The notes: generated from the letters alone by a model not told the origin. Counted from the stretch's first letter, positions 21,351 to 32,044 are shown. The stretch: DNA of 64,000 nucleotides from Ixodes scapularis (GCF_016920785.2 NW_024609857.1:69624252-69688251), one strand, 5' to 3'. Made by a program: numbers and translations.

Positions 21351-23293
21351 AAGACCGAAGTCAGACATGGCGACCCGTGTGTTTCTATGAATTATGAAAA
21401 AGTTTTCTTGAATTTTTGTCTGCCTTTTTGTTATAAATTATAAGCGTATTTTTTGGTATTGAATAGTTATTAATGTTTTGATAAGAGTAGGAAACCAGGA
21501 GAAACATATCTAACCAAATCAGCAGACCTAATAGACATTCAATATCGAAAATGCACAGACGTTGTATTGTTTCGCTTTAAGAAACTTTCACTGTAGACTA
21601 GCATGACTAGCTATTAGCTGTCATATTACTAAGACATAGAAAGTCACCACATCATTAATATAATATACGCAATTCTTTCCGAAACCAAACGGTAGGATTT
21701 GTTCACCGCACACCGCACAGATAACCAAGGAATGGCCTTTCACTTCCGTAATATACAAACGTGATGACAATGAAACGGTCCGAAACACTCTGAGAGGCTG
21801 TTGCGGAGATGGGTATAGAATAAAAATAAATAAATAAGAATAAAATCACCCAACTCCGATCTTAACAAAAATTGCGTAAAAAAAATAAAAGATTTAGGTT
21901 CGATCGGTGGCAAGGCGATAGGTCCATGTCTGGTGGACTTTCAGACAAAGAAGTCGACGACACATAAAGGTAAAAAATATATATATATATATATTCAAGA
22001 CGAAAAAACTCAGCCGCACACGGCAAAAACAAAAACCGACTCCTCCGGGCATTCCCTAAACGGGACACAACCAAATGCGCGCGAACAGGCTCTCTACAGC
22101 ACCGTCAGGCCACTACGCCATAACGAAATAAACCCAACAATTAAACAATGCTAACAAACAGTTAATAAAAAACATTAGGCAAAAAAAAAAGCACGTTCAG
22201 CAGAACCGCAATCGTGAAATAAAGTTCAGCGGGCGAAGAAACACACACGATATAATAATAAAAAAAATCTTAACTGACCGACGCCTAGTCCAGTCTGACC
22301 ACACTGAAGACTGGCAGGATGATGGCCGTCCAGATGATGCTCGAATCTATTCTTCCCTCTCTTACGCACAGCCACGACGGCTGTGCGGAACAGTGGCTGT
22401 GCGGAACAAAGTGAAGAATAGATTCGAGCAGCGATGCGCGAAAAGGTAACCGAGACGTAACATGCCACGAGCTTCATATCGGGAGAGCTGAGCTTTCGAG
22501 GTAGTTGCTGTAGTTACTCAAACTTTCTCTTTCCCCTTCCCTTTTTAAAAAAAAAACACGTCAGCCGATGCTAACTTTCCATCTCCGGAAGAATGCTACT
22601 CTTCACAAACGGTTATAGTTGACAAGGAGGCTGACTTCGACCCAACTACTCTCCGGGCAGAATAAACATAAGTATATTTACCAACATGCTCGTTTTTAAT
22701 GTTAGTCTCTCCGGGCTCTGCTGTTTCCAAAAGAGATAACCTTTCGGAGCTATAGGATCTCCGAGGAGAAAGGTAGAGCACGGCCGTTTCAAGGGATAGG
22801 GCGCTAGAAGCTTCGGCAAATACGCGGTATTGTTTCACGCGTGCACGGATGGCTGGTTTAAAAATGTTCCCACATCACTAACGAAACCGGCCCATGCTCC
22901 TGTGTGCGTCTGCAGGATTTTTGTCCCGCGCCGCCGGTTTTATCGCGCACGTGGCATTGTTTTGGCCGGCAGAACGGTTGTTGACCGTCGACATTGTAAG
23001 GCCGTGGTGTCCTCATCCTCCCAGGCAACAGTTCTTTTGCTTTCCCTTCTGCAATACTCTGACTGACTGACTCCTCCTAGGTGGCCGTCACTGTTCGCCG
23101 CGTCAACGACACATTTGTATCACTTCACTCCTCGTGACACCCCCAGCGTGCGCTGCGATCGCTTTACTGACACGGGCCGGCCTATCTAACACAACGAGCG
23201 CGAAAGGTCGTGGCCATCTGCTGGTTCCGAAAGGGCGGAACGTTCATATAGGCCAATGAAGGCCCCGATTCAATACGACGTCTGCCGATTTCT
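21351..23293. other. Spacer between the long inverted repeats, no recognised gene
   Basis: AT-rich. It includes a hairpin at 22333-22440, where gatgctcgaatctattcttc is complemented by gaagaatagattcgagcagc around the short repeats gcacagccac / gtggctgtgc. It also includes a 35-bp dispersed repeat at 22669-22705 (agtatatttaccaacatgct...) whose reverse complement recurs at 51778-51812. A GC-rich stretch at 22880-23090 shows no convincing gene. Confidence 0.45.
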
Positions 23294-23700
23294 ACACTCC
23301 AAAAAAAGGGGATCACCTTACACCCTTTTGTCTCATATAATACACCCCAAAACTTCATTTCGACGTACAGCGCCCTATAGTCGAACATACGACACAAAAT
23401 TTTACCAGGGGCTCGATAACGGCGCGATATAACTTATTAAACTGCTAAAGTACGTATCAAAGACCAAAGAAATAAAACACAGAGCTTTTGCAGTACGGCC
23501 ATGAAAACTCCGATAATCTTTTTTGTAGTCATTCATACGTACATCAGCTATCTTAATAAGTTGTACCACACGGCTATCAAGCCCCTCGCAAACTTTGGGG
23601 CCGCCTGTTCGATTATGCGGCGCTGTACGTCGAATTGAAGTTTTGGGGTGTATTATATCGGACAAGGGGTGTAGTAATACACCTTTTTTCTGAGAGTGTA
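23294..23700. mobile_element. Tc1/mariner-like MITE, about 400 bp
   Basis: Terminal repeats beginning ACACTC(n)AAAAAAAGG are bounded by TA on each side. The right arm (gggtgtattatatcggacaa...gagtgt) complements the left (...ttgtctcatataatacaccc). The arms extend about 120 bp, through the internal phrase cgacgtacagcgcc. TA flanks plus this end sequence suggest a Tc1/mariner-type miniature element; no transposase. Confidence 0.65.
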
Positions 23701-23929
23701 CACATTAAAGATTCACGACGCTTGCTGGTCTATTAAGAAGTGTTGCTTTCTTGTATGAACTCCTCCAATGTAACTTGCCGCCTATAATAAAATTTAAATA
23801 GCCAATAAATATAACAGGGTGGAACTTCTGTATTTCATTTTTATGTGGGAACGTTGAAAAAAGGCACAAATATATTTAAGTTTGTGAAGACGCACAATTC
23901 TCAAGTCAGTTTCGAGCCGTAAAAACACG

Positions 23930-24590
23930 TTTTTGTACGATATGGATGCTTAAATATAAAACATACAAACAAAATACACACTTTCTCGACTTAATTTCCG
24001 AGTAGAAGCCTATCATATCTACATTTTAGCAAAAAATAAAAGGATATGTTGTTTTTTTTGTTTCTAGAAAATCGATTTCAAAATTCGTACTTTTTGGTTT
24101 TTGCATAAGATCAACGTAAACGTTCCTCATATGATATTTAATACAGCTGAGTGATCTTGTAATATATATAAGGAGCGTGTTTTGGGCTCGCCGTAGACAT
24201 ATGAAATATTGATGTAACCCAAGTAGATCGCCAGTATTTATTTGTCAAAGTTCATCAACAATTAACCGAGGGGGCGTTTTTGAAATTTTCACAGAAAAAA
24301 AAGCAAAACATCTAAAATTATTTCATGGTATTAGAGCCTTTCAAATATGTTCACAGAGTGCGTAAAAAAAGTTAATTTAATGTGGACTCAAAATCCACGC
24401 CAGGAGATCAAGCAAACATCCGACCCACGACGGATGTGAAAAACACTGCTTTCCGCCGCGGCTACATTTAAAATACGTAAGTCGAGAACCAAAAATCCGA
24501 CGAACTTGCGGTTTGTGGCTACTGCGTTTTTAAAGACGACGCCATAACATATATTTTTTTCGGCGAAATTAAAAATGCGACCTTTTTATA
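23930..24590. repeat. Long inverted repeat, right copy
   Basis: Reverse-complement partner of 20683-21350; see that entry. The two copies enclose about 2.6 kb and could form a large stem-loop or be the ends of a foldback element. Confidence 0.75.
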
Positions 24591-25484
24591 TATAAAGTAG
24601 AACTAAACAAGTTGAGATAGCTAAGTTCGATGCGATCTGTCCAAGATTTTTAAAACTGCGCGAAGATACATTAGTGTTTTGCATGTCTTAGATAAGGTTG
24701 GACATCAGCGGAGTTTTATTATCTTGGAGATAAAAAAGATTATCACCGAGGGAACTCTACATACTTTTAACAATCAAGTTGGGAAGGACCGTGGCAATGG
24801 TTTTTCAGTGGTTACCTAGGGCTAGCCTAGACTTCAAGCTTACCGTGGGTGCAGCTATCATTTGTTAGCCCTGGCGCCGCAGGAGTTTCCGGAATTAGTT
24901 TTTAATTTATTCGGTATAGGTTTATGAGATAGATGCCAACAAAACGATGAATTAATAATGAAATGTTTTTTTTTTCTTATTTGCTTTTGCGGCATAGCTT
25001 TTTTCTCGATGTGAAAATATTTTGTTATTTGACCTTTATTAAAACAAAAAGAACATAACATCGGACTACAATGAGGCGGCCTACAAATGGAATGTGTCGC
25101 GTATTTATTATATTCATTTATTTTTTTATATTATCTCGCTGTGTCCAGAGGGTGTTATTGCAGGAGAATTTGAGGATTGTTATTTTAAGGATACGCATTC
25201 TGCGTGTAGAAAACTATGCAAGCATTAATCTCCATTATCAAGGAAAACCAAGCAGCACAATATCTCATAAGATTTTAAAACAAACATTAAACACATTCTT
25301 AACATTTAAGAAATAAGTCATTATAAAGATTTAAAACTTTATTACTGGGTAGTCGATTTATTTCTCCAACAATACGTAGAAAAACAAGTGTCCGGAATCA
25401 GGTTCTACACGTACATTTTTTTTTATATTGCAAACGATATATGACATTTAATAAATAAAAAGATGAGGGACACAAAAGTACACT
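24591..25484. other. AT-rich non-coding stretch 3' of SULT-B
   Basis: No recognised gene or repeat. The 81-codon plus-strand frame at 25071-25316 has hydrophobic composition but no family signature. Confidence 0.5.
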
Positions 25485-25490
25485 TTTATT
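25485..25490 (-). terminator. Candidate polyadenylation signal of SULT-B
   Basis: AATAAA on the minus strand about 215 bases past the SULT-B stop codon, a plausible 3' UTR length. It is not unique in this AT-rich DNA. Confidence 0.35.
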
Positions 25491-25704
25491 CATTCTTGCG
25501 CAGGACAAAAGCTTCCTATAGCCTTCTGTTTTTACCACACTTGTACATAAACTTGTATCACGCACGCATTGTTTGCGAGAGCCTTCTTAGCACACTAAAT
25601 TGTGCTGGTGATTCACAGAAAATCCAGAACCAGAACATAACTAAATTATAGCAGACTATTTACGGAATGCAGAATAAAACAACCACTGAAGCTCTACCCC
25701 TTAG

Positions 25705-26709
25705 TCATGACTTCATTCGCACACCAACTCCTGGCATGACACCAGGGGTAGATTCGTGTGCCAGGCCTTTGTGTGTGTGGGGAGGGAGGGGGAGGAAGTT
25801 ACAGTGATGTAACATCATGAACATATATAATGTAAAGGGTAGATGTGACGTCACAAACGAAGGTGATTTAAATAGACGAACATTTCTTCCCAAAGGTATT
25901 TCGAGGGAAGCGTCATGACACTTCCAAAGAGTCATGACGTCAGAACCTTTGGTTCTCACCTCAATGGCGGCTTTCATCTTCTCGATGCTCCTCTTTGAAA
26001 AGTAGTGCTTCCACTCACCTACCTCACCTTGGCGGAGAATGTTCACCTCCCTTCTGTCTTCCGACTTTACCCTATTGGTTGCCGATGAGGACGCTACTAG
26101 GCCGAAGCTTTGTGCGACAATGTTCGACATCTCCTCTGGCGTGGTTGTCATCAGTTTTCTCATGAACGTCGCAGTGCTCTTCTCCATCACTTTCTGAAAG
26201 ACGTCCTGGTTGGTCTCAAGCATCTTCCCGTGGTCTTCTCCTAGAAAGTACGCTAGCCTCAAGGCCACGTCGGCCTTGTCCTCGTGTAGTTCCTCGTACG
26301 TCACAAAGAAGACATTAGGCTCAGCTCTGCTACCGTATCCATACAGGACGTGACTAAAGTATTCACCGAAACCAAATTTTCCTTCGAGGAACGAGTCCAC
26401 GAAATCGTCGAAGGAACCGTCTTCGAACTGGCACTGAGGTATCTCCCGAACGAAGTGGAAGCAAGAGACGCAGCAGTCCCAAGGATTCCTCGCAACGTAG
26501 ACGTATTTGGCCTTCTTGCTGCATTGAAGCCTGGCCATTGAGGAGTGCGTTCGTAAGAGCCCCGGGGCTTTTGTTGCCCCAAGTTCCATCGCTTCTATGA
26601 AGGGGCTTCTGATCATGAAGTCCATGTAGTTCCTCTCGGATTCTCCCTTGTTCAATATGAGTTGGATGATCTGCTGCACCCAGTGGGTTCCAGACCTCGG
26701 GTACGTCAC
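25705..26709 (-). CDS. SULT-B exon 2: cytosolic sulfotransferase, main exon
   Basis: Continues from exon 1 at 31448-31573 across a 4.7-kb intron (acceptor ccgcag at 26715-26710). Exon 2 encodes 334 residues, 376 in total. It contains the PAPS 5'-phosphosulfate loop TYPRSGTHW at its start, LLRTHSSMARL with the expected catalytic His, the 3'-phosphate loop YVARNPWDCCVS, FFVTYEEL, and the C-terminal box RQGEVGEWKHYF. Oddities: the box has RQG where relatives have RKG, and the protein runs about 60 residues beyond LWK, where SULT-C stops within three codons. The extension (CHDASLEIP...GVRMKS) is Leu/Pro/His-rich and resembles translated 3' UTR, implying loss of the ancestral stop. No stop or frameshift: the one apparently intact gene of the cluster. 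Tick family members are reported to act on amine transmitters such as dopamine and octopamine; the substrate here is unknown. Confidence 0.88.
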   Translation of the reverse strand: MTYPRSGTHWVQQIIQLILNKGESERNYMDFMIRSPFIEAMELGATKAPGLLRTHSSMARLQCSKKAKYVYVARNPWDCCVSCFHFVREIPQCQFEDGSFDDFVDSFLEGKFGFGEYFSHVLYGYGSRAEPNVFFVTYEELHEDKADVALRLAYFLGEDHGKMLETNQDVFQKVMEKSTATFMRKLMTTTPEEMSNIVAQSFGLVASSSATNRVKSEDRREVNILRQGEVGEWKHYFSKRSIEKMKAAIEVRTKGSDVMTLWKCHDASLEIPLGRNVRLFKSPSFVTSHLPFTLYMFMMLHHCNFLPLPPHTHKGLAHESTPGVMPGVGVRMKS

Positions 26710-26712
26710 CTG

Positions 26713-27381
26713 CGGGGAACCAAGCGCAAGGGAAGCACTCCTTACACTGTTTTACTCTAAAGACATGGTTCACACTGGCGACTGTTTACGACCGTGTGCC
26801 TTCAGACCTCTTTAAAGCTCTTAGGACGTAAGAACACACCGACGCCATCTATAGGGTAGCTGTGAAACACTCAGTTTTTGTATGTATTCTGTTTAATTCA
26901 CGCATGATTCTTTTTTTATTTATAAGAACGTTTGGCAATGTTATAAACCACCATTTAATATAGAGGGTATGAACATTTGATCTCGCAAACGACGCAAAAC
27001 CTTCGCTCTAGGGAAATACAGTTCCAGGGTCACCTCATAGATGGCGCCAGCTTGCCAGCTCTTGTCGTAAGTGATCTCAAGAGCATTGTCCTAAGCAAAC
27101 GGAAGTCTGTGAACTGACCTTAAGGCTGACCTCAGACGACGCTGCGATTCATTTGAGCCAATCATTTCAGCGCCGAAAGTGCATCTCCACGGCGCTCATT
27201 GTCTTTGTACGTCGGCTACAACAATGACGCGCAGTGCATACCCCTTGATCCTTCGCTTCCTGATGCGCGTGATTGGTTTCAAGCAGTGATAGCAAACCCA
27301 CTGATACGCCGTGCGCCTTGACGATGCACTTATAGGACACGCTTGATCTGTTCCAGTAGAGTGACTATGCGGAGAGCAAAT
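26713..27381. other. SULT-B intron, unique-looking part
   Basis: No gene. It holds two GCCATCTA-type motifs (26842-26851 and inverted at 27038-27047). Confidence 0.5.
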
Positions 27382-27573
27382 CGTCTGCTTCTTGCGTGGG
27401 AGTTGCAGTGACGTCAGAATGACGCCGAACTCCGATTAGCTTTGATTGAAAGGAGAGTGGGCAGACCTCAATGCAAAACGCCTTGAGGTCTACCCGTGAT
27501 TTTGTTTTCTTCAATCAGCCAATAAGAGTTTGGCGTCCTGACGTCATCGCAAACCCTGTGCAAGAAGCAGACG
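27382..27573. mobile_element. Hairpin MITE with CRE palindromes, copy 1
   Basis: Ends cgtctgcttcttgc and gcaagaagcagacg are inverted repeats; complementarity continues through the gtgacgtcag, gccgaactc and gattggct-type segments to ggtagacctc. Each arm includes TGACGTCA (27409-27416, 27539-27546), the consensus CREB/ATF site. A related copy is at 29951-30137 and a distant one at 30453-30666, all in the SULT-B intron. Confidence 0.65.
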
Positions 27574-27789
27574 CACTTGCACTCGGCATATAGTTATTAA
27601 AGTTCCATCGAATCGCACCGACGGCTGCGGTCTAATAGAGTAAAAAACGGATTATGGAAAAAAAATGACAGACGTTCACAATTATCTGTAATGCCGAATT
27701 AGAACGCAGCTCTTGAGAAGGAGCAGGGAAGGGTACTGAAGGGAGATAGTCCTAAGGGGAATTTATTGGGAAAATGTGGGACGAATTCC

Positions 27790-28247
27790 TGGTAAATTCC
27801 CCCGCTAAATTTAGCGGGGAAAGTCCACCGCTAAATTTGGCGCAAAAAATAACGGAAACATTTTCCCGCTAAATTCCACACTAAAATTGGCGAGAAAATT
27901 TTCCCGCTAAATTTGGCGGGTAAGTTTTCCCGCTTGATTTAGTGAAAAAAATTGGCGGAGATATTTCCCCGCTAAACCGACGAAAAAATTGCCCGCTAAA
28001 TTTAGCGAAAAAAATTGGCGGAGAAATGTCTCCACTAAATTTACCAGAAAAGGTTGCCCGCTAAATTTGGCGGTAAAAATTCCCCGCTAAATATAGCGAA
28101 GAAATGTCCCCGTTAAATTTAACAAAAAAAATTGGTGGAGAAATTTTCCCGCTAAATTTGGTGGAAAATATTCCCGCGAAATTCAGTGGGGAAATTTCCC
28201 GGTAAATTTAACGGGGACATTTCCCTGCTAAATTTAGCAGGGCCCCG
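27790..28247. repeat. Imperfect minisatellite of palindromic CCCGCTAAATTTAGCGGG units
   Basis: About 16 degenerate repeats of roughly 25-30 bases, built around cccgctaaatttagcgggga or close variants, each unit itself nearly palindromic. The same units resume at about 28945-29035, so the Penelope-like element at 28248-28943 is inserted within the array. Confidence 0.8.
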
Positions 28248-28943
28248 GAAAACAAACAGCGCAGGGACAAGGACAGCGTAGAAGGCGGTAGACAGACACA
28301 GCGCTGACTTACAACTCAGCTTTATTGGCACTGACAACCTGTATATACACACAATTTGCCCAGCCCAAAAGCCAAGAAAAGAAACAACACAAGAATGGGA
28401 CTACACGTGCTCTTAGAGTAAAGCCAAGTTGTAAGTCGTTGCGGGTGTTGTACACTCTATGCCCCTGTCCTGTGGCCGGAGATACATGGGGCAGACAGAA
28501 CGTTGTCTTAATGAGCGTCTAAGAGAGCATCGTTATAATGTGTCTCAGGTTGTGTCGGGGCACCTTGGGGTGCATTGCCGCGATTGCGGATGTACTCCGT
28601 TTTTTGAACGATGCGCGGTCATCAGAAAACAAAAAGATAAACTGACACGGGAGATTATAGAAGCACGCGCCATTGGACAATCGGGCTCTGAGTGTGTTAG
28701 TGCCCCGTCACTTGCCTTGACGGAAAAGGAGTGTATTTTTCTACTCAGATCGGAGAACAAAGGCGCCGGCAGATGACTCTAGGAACACGTGTAGTCCTCC
28801 TCTTGTGTTGTTTCTTTTCTTGGCTTTTGGGCCGGGAAAATTGTGTGTTTATACAGGTTGTCAGTGCCAATAAAGCACAGTTGTAAGTCAGCGATGTGTG
28901 TGTCTACCGCCTTCTACTCTGTCCTTGTCCCTGCGCTGTTTCT
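28248..28943 (+). mobile_element. 5'-truncated Penelope-like retroelement
   Basis: A GIY-YIG endonuclease frame is followed by a terminal repeat (28776-28943: agtcctcctcttgtgttgtt, ttgtcagtgccaataaagc, ttgtccctgcgctgttt). The same sequence appears in reverse complement at 28248-28420 on the 5' side. A partial inverted copy of the terminal repeat at the truncated 5' end is characteristic of Penelope-like elements. The reverse transcriptase part is missing. Confidence 0.75.
28459..28776 (+). CDS. GIY-YIG endonuclease domain of the Penelope-like element (partial)
   Basis: A 105-codon frame carries CGRRYMGQTERCLNERLREH, matching the GIY-YIG nuclease core (Y-x-G, then the Arg and Glu helix). Cys/His residues follow (VHCRDCGCTPFFERC), as in the Penelope endonuclease C-terminal part. 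In the complete element this domain lies C-terminal to the reverse transcriptase and nicks target DNA. The true upstream frame is lost by truncation, so the annotated Met is only the first in the remaining frame. Nonfunctional alone. Confidence 0.75.
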   Translation: MPLSCGRRYMGQTERCLNERLREHRYNVSQVVSGHLGVHCRDCGCTPFFERCAVIRKQKDKLTREIIEARAIGQSGSECVSAPSLALTEKECIFLLRSENKGAGR

Positions 28944-29035
28944 TTCCCGCTAATATGAATGACCACTAGCCCAATCGTCAACACTACTAAATTTTCCCTT
29001 AAATTTAGCAAAATAATTTCCCGCCAAACTTAGGT

Positions 29036-29950
29036 GCCGGGTGACCTCACGAGGGTGACGTCACTAGTGACCCTCCTGACCCTCGTGATATCACATATGT
29101 GACGTCATGTGTGAAGCCATAATGGGAAACGTCTCATAATGCAAAGCGCTACTACGCTGACCGCGACGGCGACGCCGACGCCGCTCAAGCCGGAAACGGG
29201 TGCGTAAGATCTGCGCTCTAATACAGGCAGTGAGGTCGAGCAGTGAAAGTAGGTAGGCTATCTGGCTAGGAAACATCATAATGCAAGCCCTGAGACAAGG
29301 TTTACATTATGATACGGTGATATATCAGTTTCTTGCAGCGCACAGAGGCCGACGATCGCAGCAAGCGATACAAGAATCTCATTCCCACAGCATGACCAGG
29401 AAAAGGTGTAAGGACAAAGCTATGACTACTATTAGATAAAAAAAAAATGGTATGTTCGCAGGGACAAGCGAAAAGTGAAACGTCATGTTCAACGTCCCAG
29501 CGCAAATCGTATCCTTCAGGTGTAATTGTACTTTGAGCTTCATATCCCTTGCCGGGTTCATCTGTTTTTTGTAGTGACTGGCTGTGGTGCCTATTGTGCA
29601 GAAAAATTAACTCACATACGTTTCTTTTTTTAGTAATAAACTTCCGTTATCGTGCCTTCACAACTATTTGTTTTCAGCAAAATAAAAAAGCTCGAACTTT
29701 TTCTTAAATTGGCAAATGGTAATTTTTTAAGATGTTGTATTTTGTGGGTATAATGTTAATCTTTGATGTGTGTGCTTGAATCTTTCATGATACATCATCG
29801 GGAAAGCATGTTTTTGTTGGGTAGCGTCAATTAATAATAATGCATATAATGCCACGTAAAGTACACATAAAACGCGCACAGGTATACGCTGACACGTCCG
29901 GTGTTTTTGAATAACAAAGGATAGTAATAAAGCTATGCGCAGCACAAGTT
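29036..29950. other. SULT-B intron, no recognised element
   Basis: Short repeats of gtgacgtcac / gtgacctcacgagg near 29040-29110; otherwise AT-rich and featureless. Confidence 0.45.
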
Positions 29951-30137
29951 CGTCTGCTTCTTATGCAGGGGTTTTGGTGACGTCAGAACGCGGAACTCGG
30001 ATTGGCTCTGATTAAAGGATAGCAGGTAGACTTCAGAGCAGGCTCTCTTGAAATCTACCCACAATCCTTCTATCCGAGCCAATCAGAGCTCGGCGTTCTG
30101 ACGTCACCACCCCAACCCCATGCAAAAGAAGCCGACG
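29951..30137. mobile_element. Hairpin MITE with CRE palindromes, copy 2
   Basis: Same design as 27382-27573. Ends cgtctgcttctt and aagaagccgacg; arms include tgacgtcagaacgcggaact and its complement, with TGACGTCA at 29978-29985 and 30099-30106 and ggtagac near the centre. It can fold almost end to end. Confidence 0.7.
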
Positions 30138-30452
30138 AATTCGACGTTCCGCACTCAGAGAACAAAGTATAATCACTGCTCAGGATCAGAACGGCAGGGA
30201 GGTCTTTCATTGGGCCCCCCTCCAGCGCGAGCATGCTGCCTTCAATAACAGTTCAGGGTCCTGTGAGCTTCGAGGGACAAACGCTGCCAAAGTGTAACGG
30301 AAGGCAACGTGAGCGTGTCCGTGTTCGGGCGTCAGAGAAAGACATTCTCTCGTGCTCATACTTTCATTGGCCGTACCGGTGAACAAGGTTCACTTTGTAA
30401 AGTTACTCGTGATTGCATTTTATATCTCTATGCGGTCAGAAACTGATGCAGA

Positions 30453-30666
30453 GGAGGAAACGTGTCCGCGTGGGAACGCCAGAACGCCGAACTCTGTTCG
30501 AATGATTAGTGGGTAGACCTAAGGCTAGCCGCCTTTTTCTCTACTGCACACGTCGAACGAGCTCGAAGAATACAGTGGAAACAAAGGCAGCTGTCTTTAT
30601 GTCTACCCACTAACCATTCGAACGGGAGCTCGGTGTCCTGTCGTCCTGCGTGTTCTCGTCTCCTCC
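30453..30666. mobile_element. Related hairpin MITE, divergent copy 3
   Basis: Arms from ggaggaaacgtg (left) and gttctcgtctcctcc (right) are inverted repeats, with the inner pair cgaatgattagtgggtagac / gtctacccactaaccattcg. It shares gccgaactc and gggtagacc with copies 1 and 2 but lacks the CRE core. Confidence 0.55.
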
Positions 30667-31046
30667 CCTCGCTCAGTTTCGGTCCGTATAGCAAGATGAT
30701 CCGCGTGGTTTGATATGCGTACAACTTTCCGGCTACCATTCGCTTAATGTTCATAATACTATTTAAAAAAAAACGATAATAATGATATCAAAAAGGTCTA
30801 AGGTTACTAATGCTTTAGTTAATAGTTACCATTAGCAGCTATAAAGCCTTTTTGTGTGGTGCATTGCATTCCATATCCCAAATGAAATAAACGGTTCAAA
30901 CTTCTGGAAGCAAATTAAATGACCGCTATGTGAAGTACACAGTTAAGGACGCAAGGTGAAGCGTTATACTTAACTGTGCGAATCACCCTTGTAAAGCGAA
31001 AGGCACGTTTTTTGTTTGTGTATGCTTTTAAAGTGAGAATAGACCA

Positions 31047-31210
31047 ACTCAACCTGCTGACGTCACTCCACTGTGGTGGAGCTGCTGTCGGTACTGCGCA
31101 TGCGCAAACGTTTCACTCCTCCCGAATTTGGTTTCTGCGCACGGGTAGTGCCCACACCTGGTGTGGGCAAAACGGGCTTGCTTGTAAACGCTGTGTTGGT
31201 GTTATAGTAT
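31047..31210. promoter_or_regulatory. Conserved intronic block of SULT-B (shared with SULT-D)
   Basis: Starts about 240 bases inside intron 1. It shares long phrases with 59471-59632, at the same relative place in SULT-D: gctgctgtcgg, gcgcatgcgca, tggtttctgcgc, cccacacctggtgt. The central CTGCGCATGCGCA matches the NRF1 palindrome. It is either a regulatory element kept since duplication or a repeat present in both introns. Function is inferred only. Confidence 0.45.
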
Positions 31211-31447
31211 TCCGTTTCACTTTAAATACAACCGCAGATAACGCTACGATCAGATAGAGCAAATCAGGTAGCACCAAAAGTGCATCGTCATGGAACTCGT
31301 CACTTTTGTGGAGTTGCTACCAACGGCTAGCTCAATCACGTACAGAAACAAAGCTCAGGAGAACGGCGCATAGGGTATAACTTTCCTTCTTTAAAGTAGC
31401 AATACAGGCAATTCAACATGCTTAAAGAAAGAAGAAAACATACTGAC

Positions 31448-31573
31448 CTGAATAATGTCTCCCTGTTGTGGCTCCAACAGGGGGATTCTCTCGTAAAGCA
31501 CCGGATTGAAGTAAGGGAAGATGGCGTCGCCCCCTGCGTCGACGGTCACGGGAACCTTTCTGGTCTCTCCCAT
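31448..31573 (-). CDS. SULT-B exon 1
   Basis: ATG at 31573-31571 opens a 42-codon exon ending EPQQGDIIQ, followed by the donor CAG/GTCAGT, phase 0. The product starts MGETRKVPVTVDAGGDAIF and contains YFNPVLYERIP, alignable with YFSPALCRQIP of SULT-C and YFNPSLYRAVD of SULT-D. In SULTs this segment precedes the PAPS loop supplied by exon 2. The start is chosen because all three paralogs then have identical exon length; an upstream in-frame TTG is not needed. Confidence 0.85.
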
Positions 31574-32044
31574 GATTCTTTTGGTAGGTGCAGAAATGGT
31601 CGCGTGCAAGGCCTTTCACCTGAACAAAAAGAAACGATACCTGCACGTTTAGTACTTTCTTCGCTTTTTCAGCCTTTTTTTTATTTCATCGATAACCATT
31701 TTGTAGCATCAGATCACTAGAACTCTTTATACATGTACCCCCCCCCCCCCCCCCGACCCCCGCCAAGGTTGCACAGTTTTTTGGACCAAGCTTGGTTAGT
31801 GCCTGGGAAATCCGGTTAATAAAATGACCGAAGAAGTCAAGGAAGAGCCAAACTTGACCTTCTTCAGTCAGAGTCTGTGAGTTTTGGCACTAATTGGGAC
31901 ACTGAGTGCCAAAGTTTGGCCTTATACTGCTGGTAGTTCGTTAGTCATCCGTCATCTTTGGGCTTAAACAACCAAAAAATTAAGTGTCAAAGTTAGGCCT
32001 CATTCCCGGCTGTTTGGTTTTAATGTGACATTTTAGGGCCTAAA
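31574..32044. other. Upstream region of SULT-B with poly(C) and tandem-like phrases
   Basis: A C17 run is at 31738-31754. From 31790 to 32060 there are repeated phrases of the type gtgccaaagtttggcc / gtgtcaaagttaggcc. Similar text (ttaggcccaagttaggcccc) resumes near 33505, beyond the LINE at 32045-33390, suggesting the LINE interrupted this repeat. A promoter for SULT-B must lie here, but no TATA box can be assigned. Confidence 0.4.

Noticed and set aside
27790..28247. CRISPR-like array
   Set aside because: Repeats are degenerate and contiguous without unique spacers; it is a minisatellite in eukaryotic DNA.
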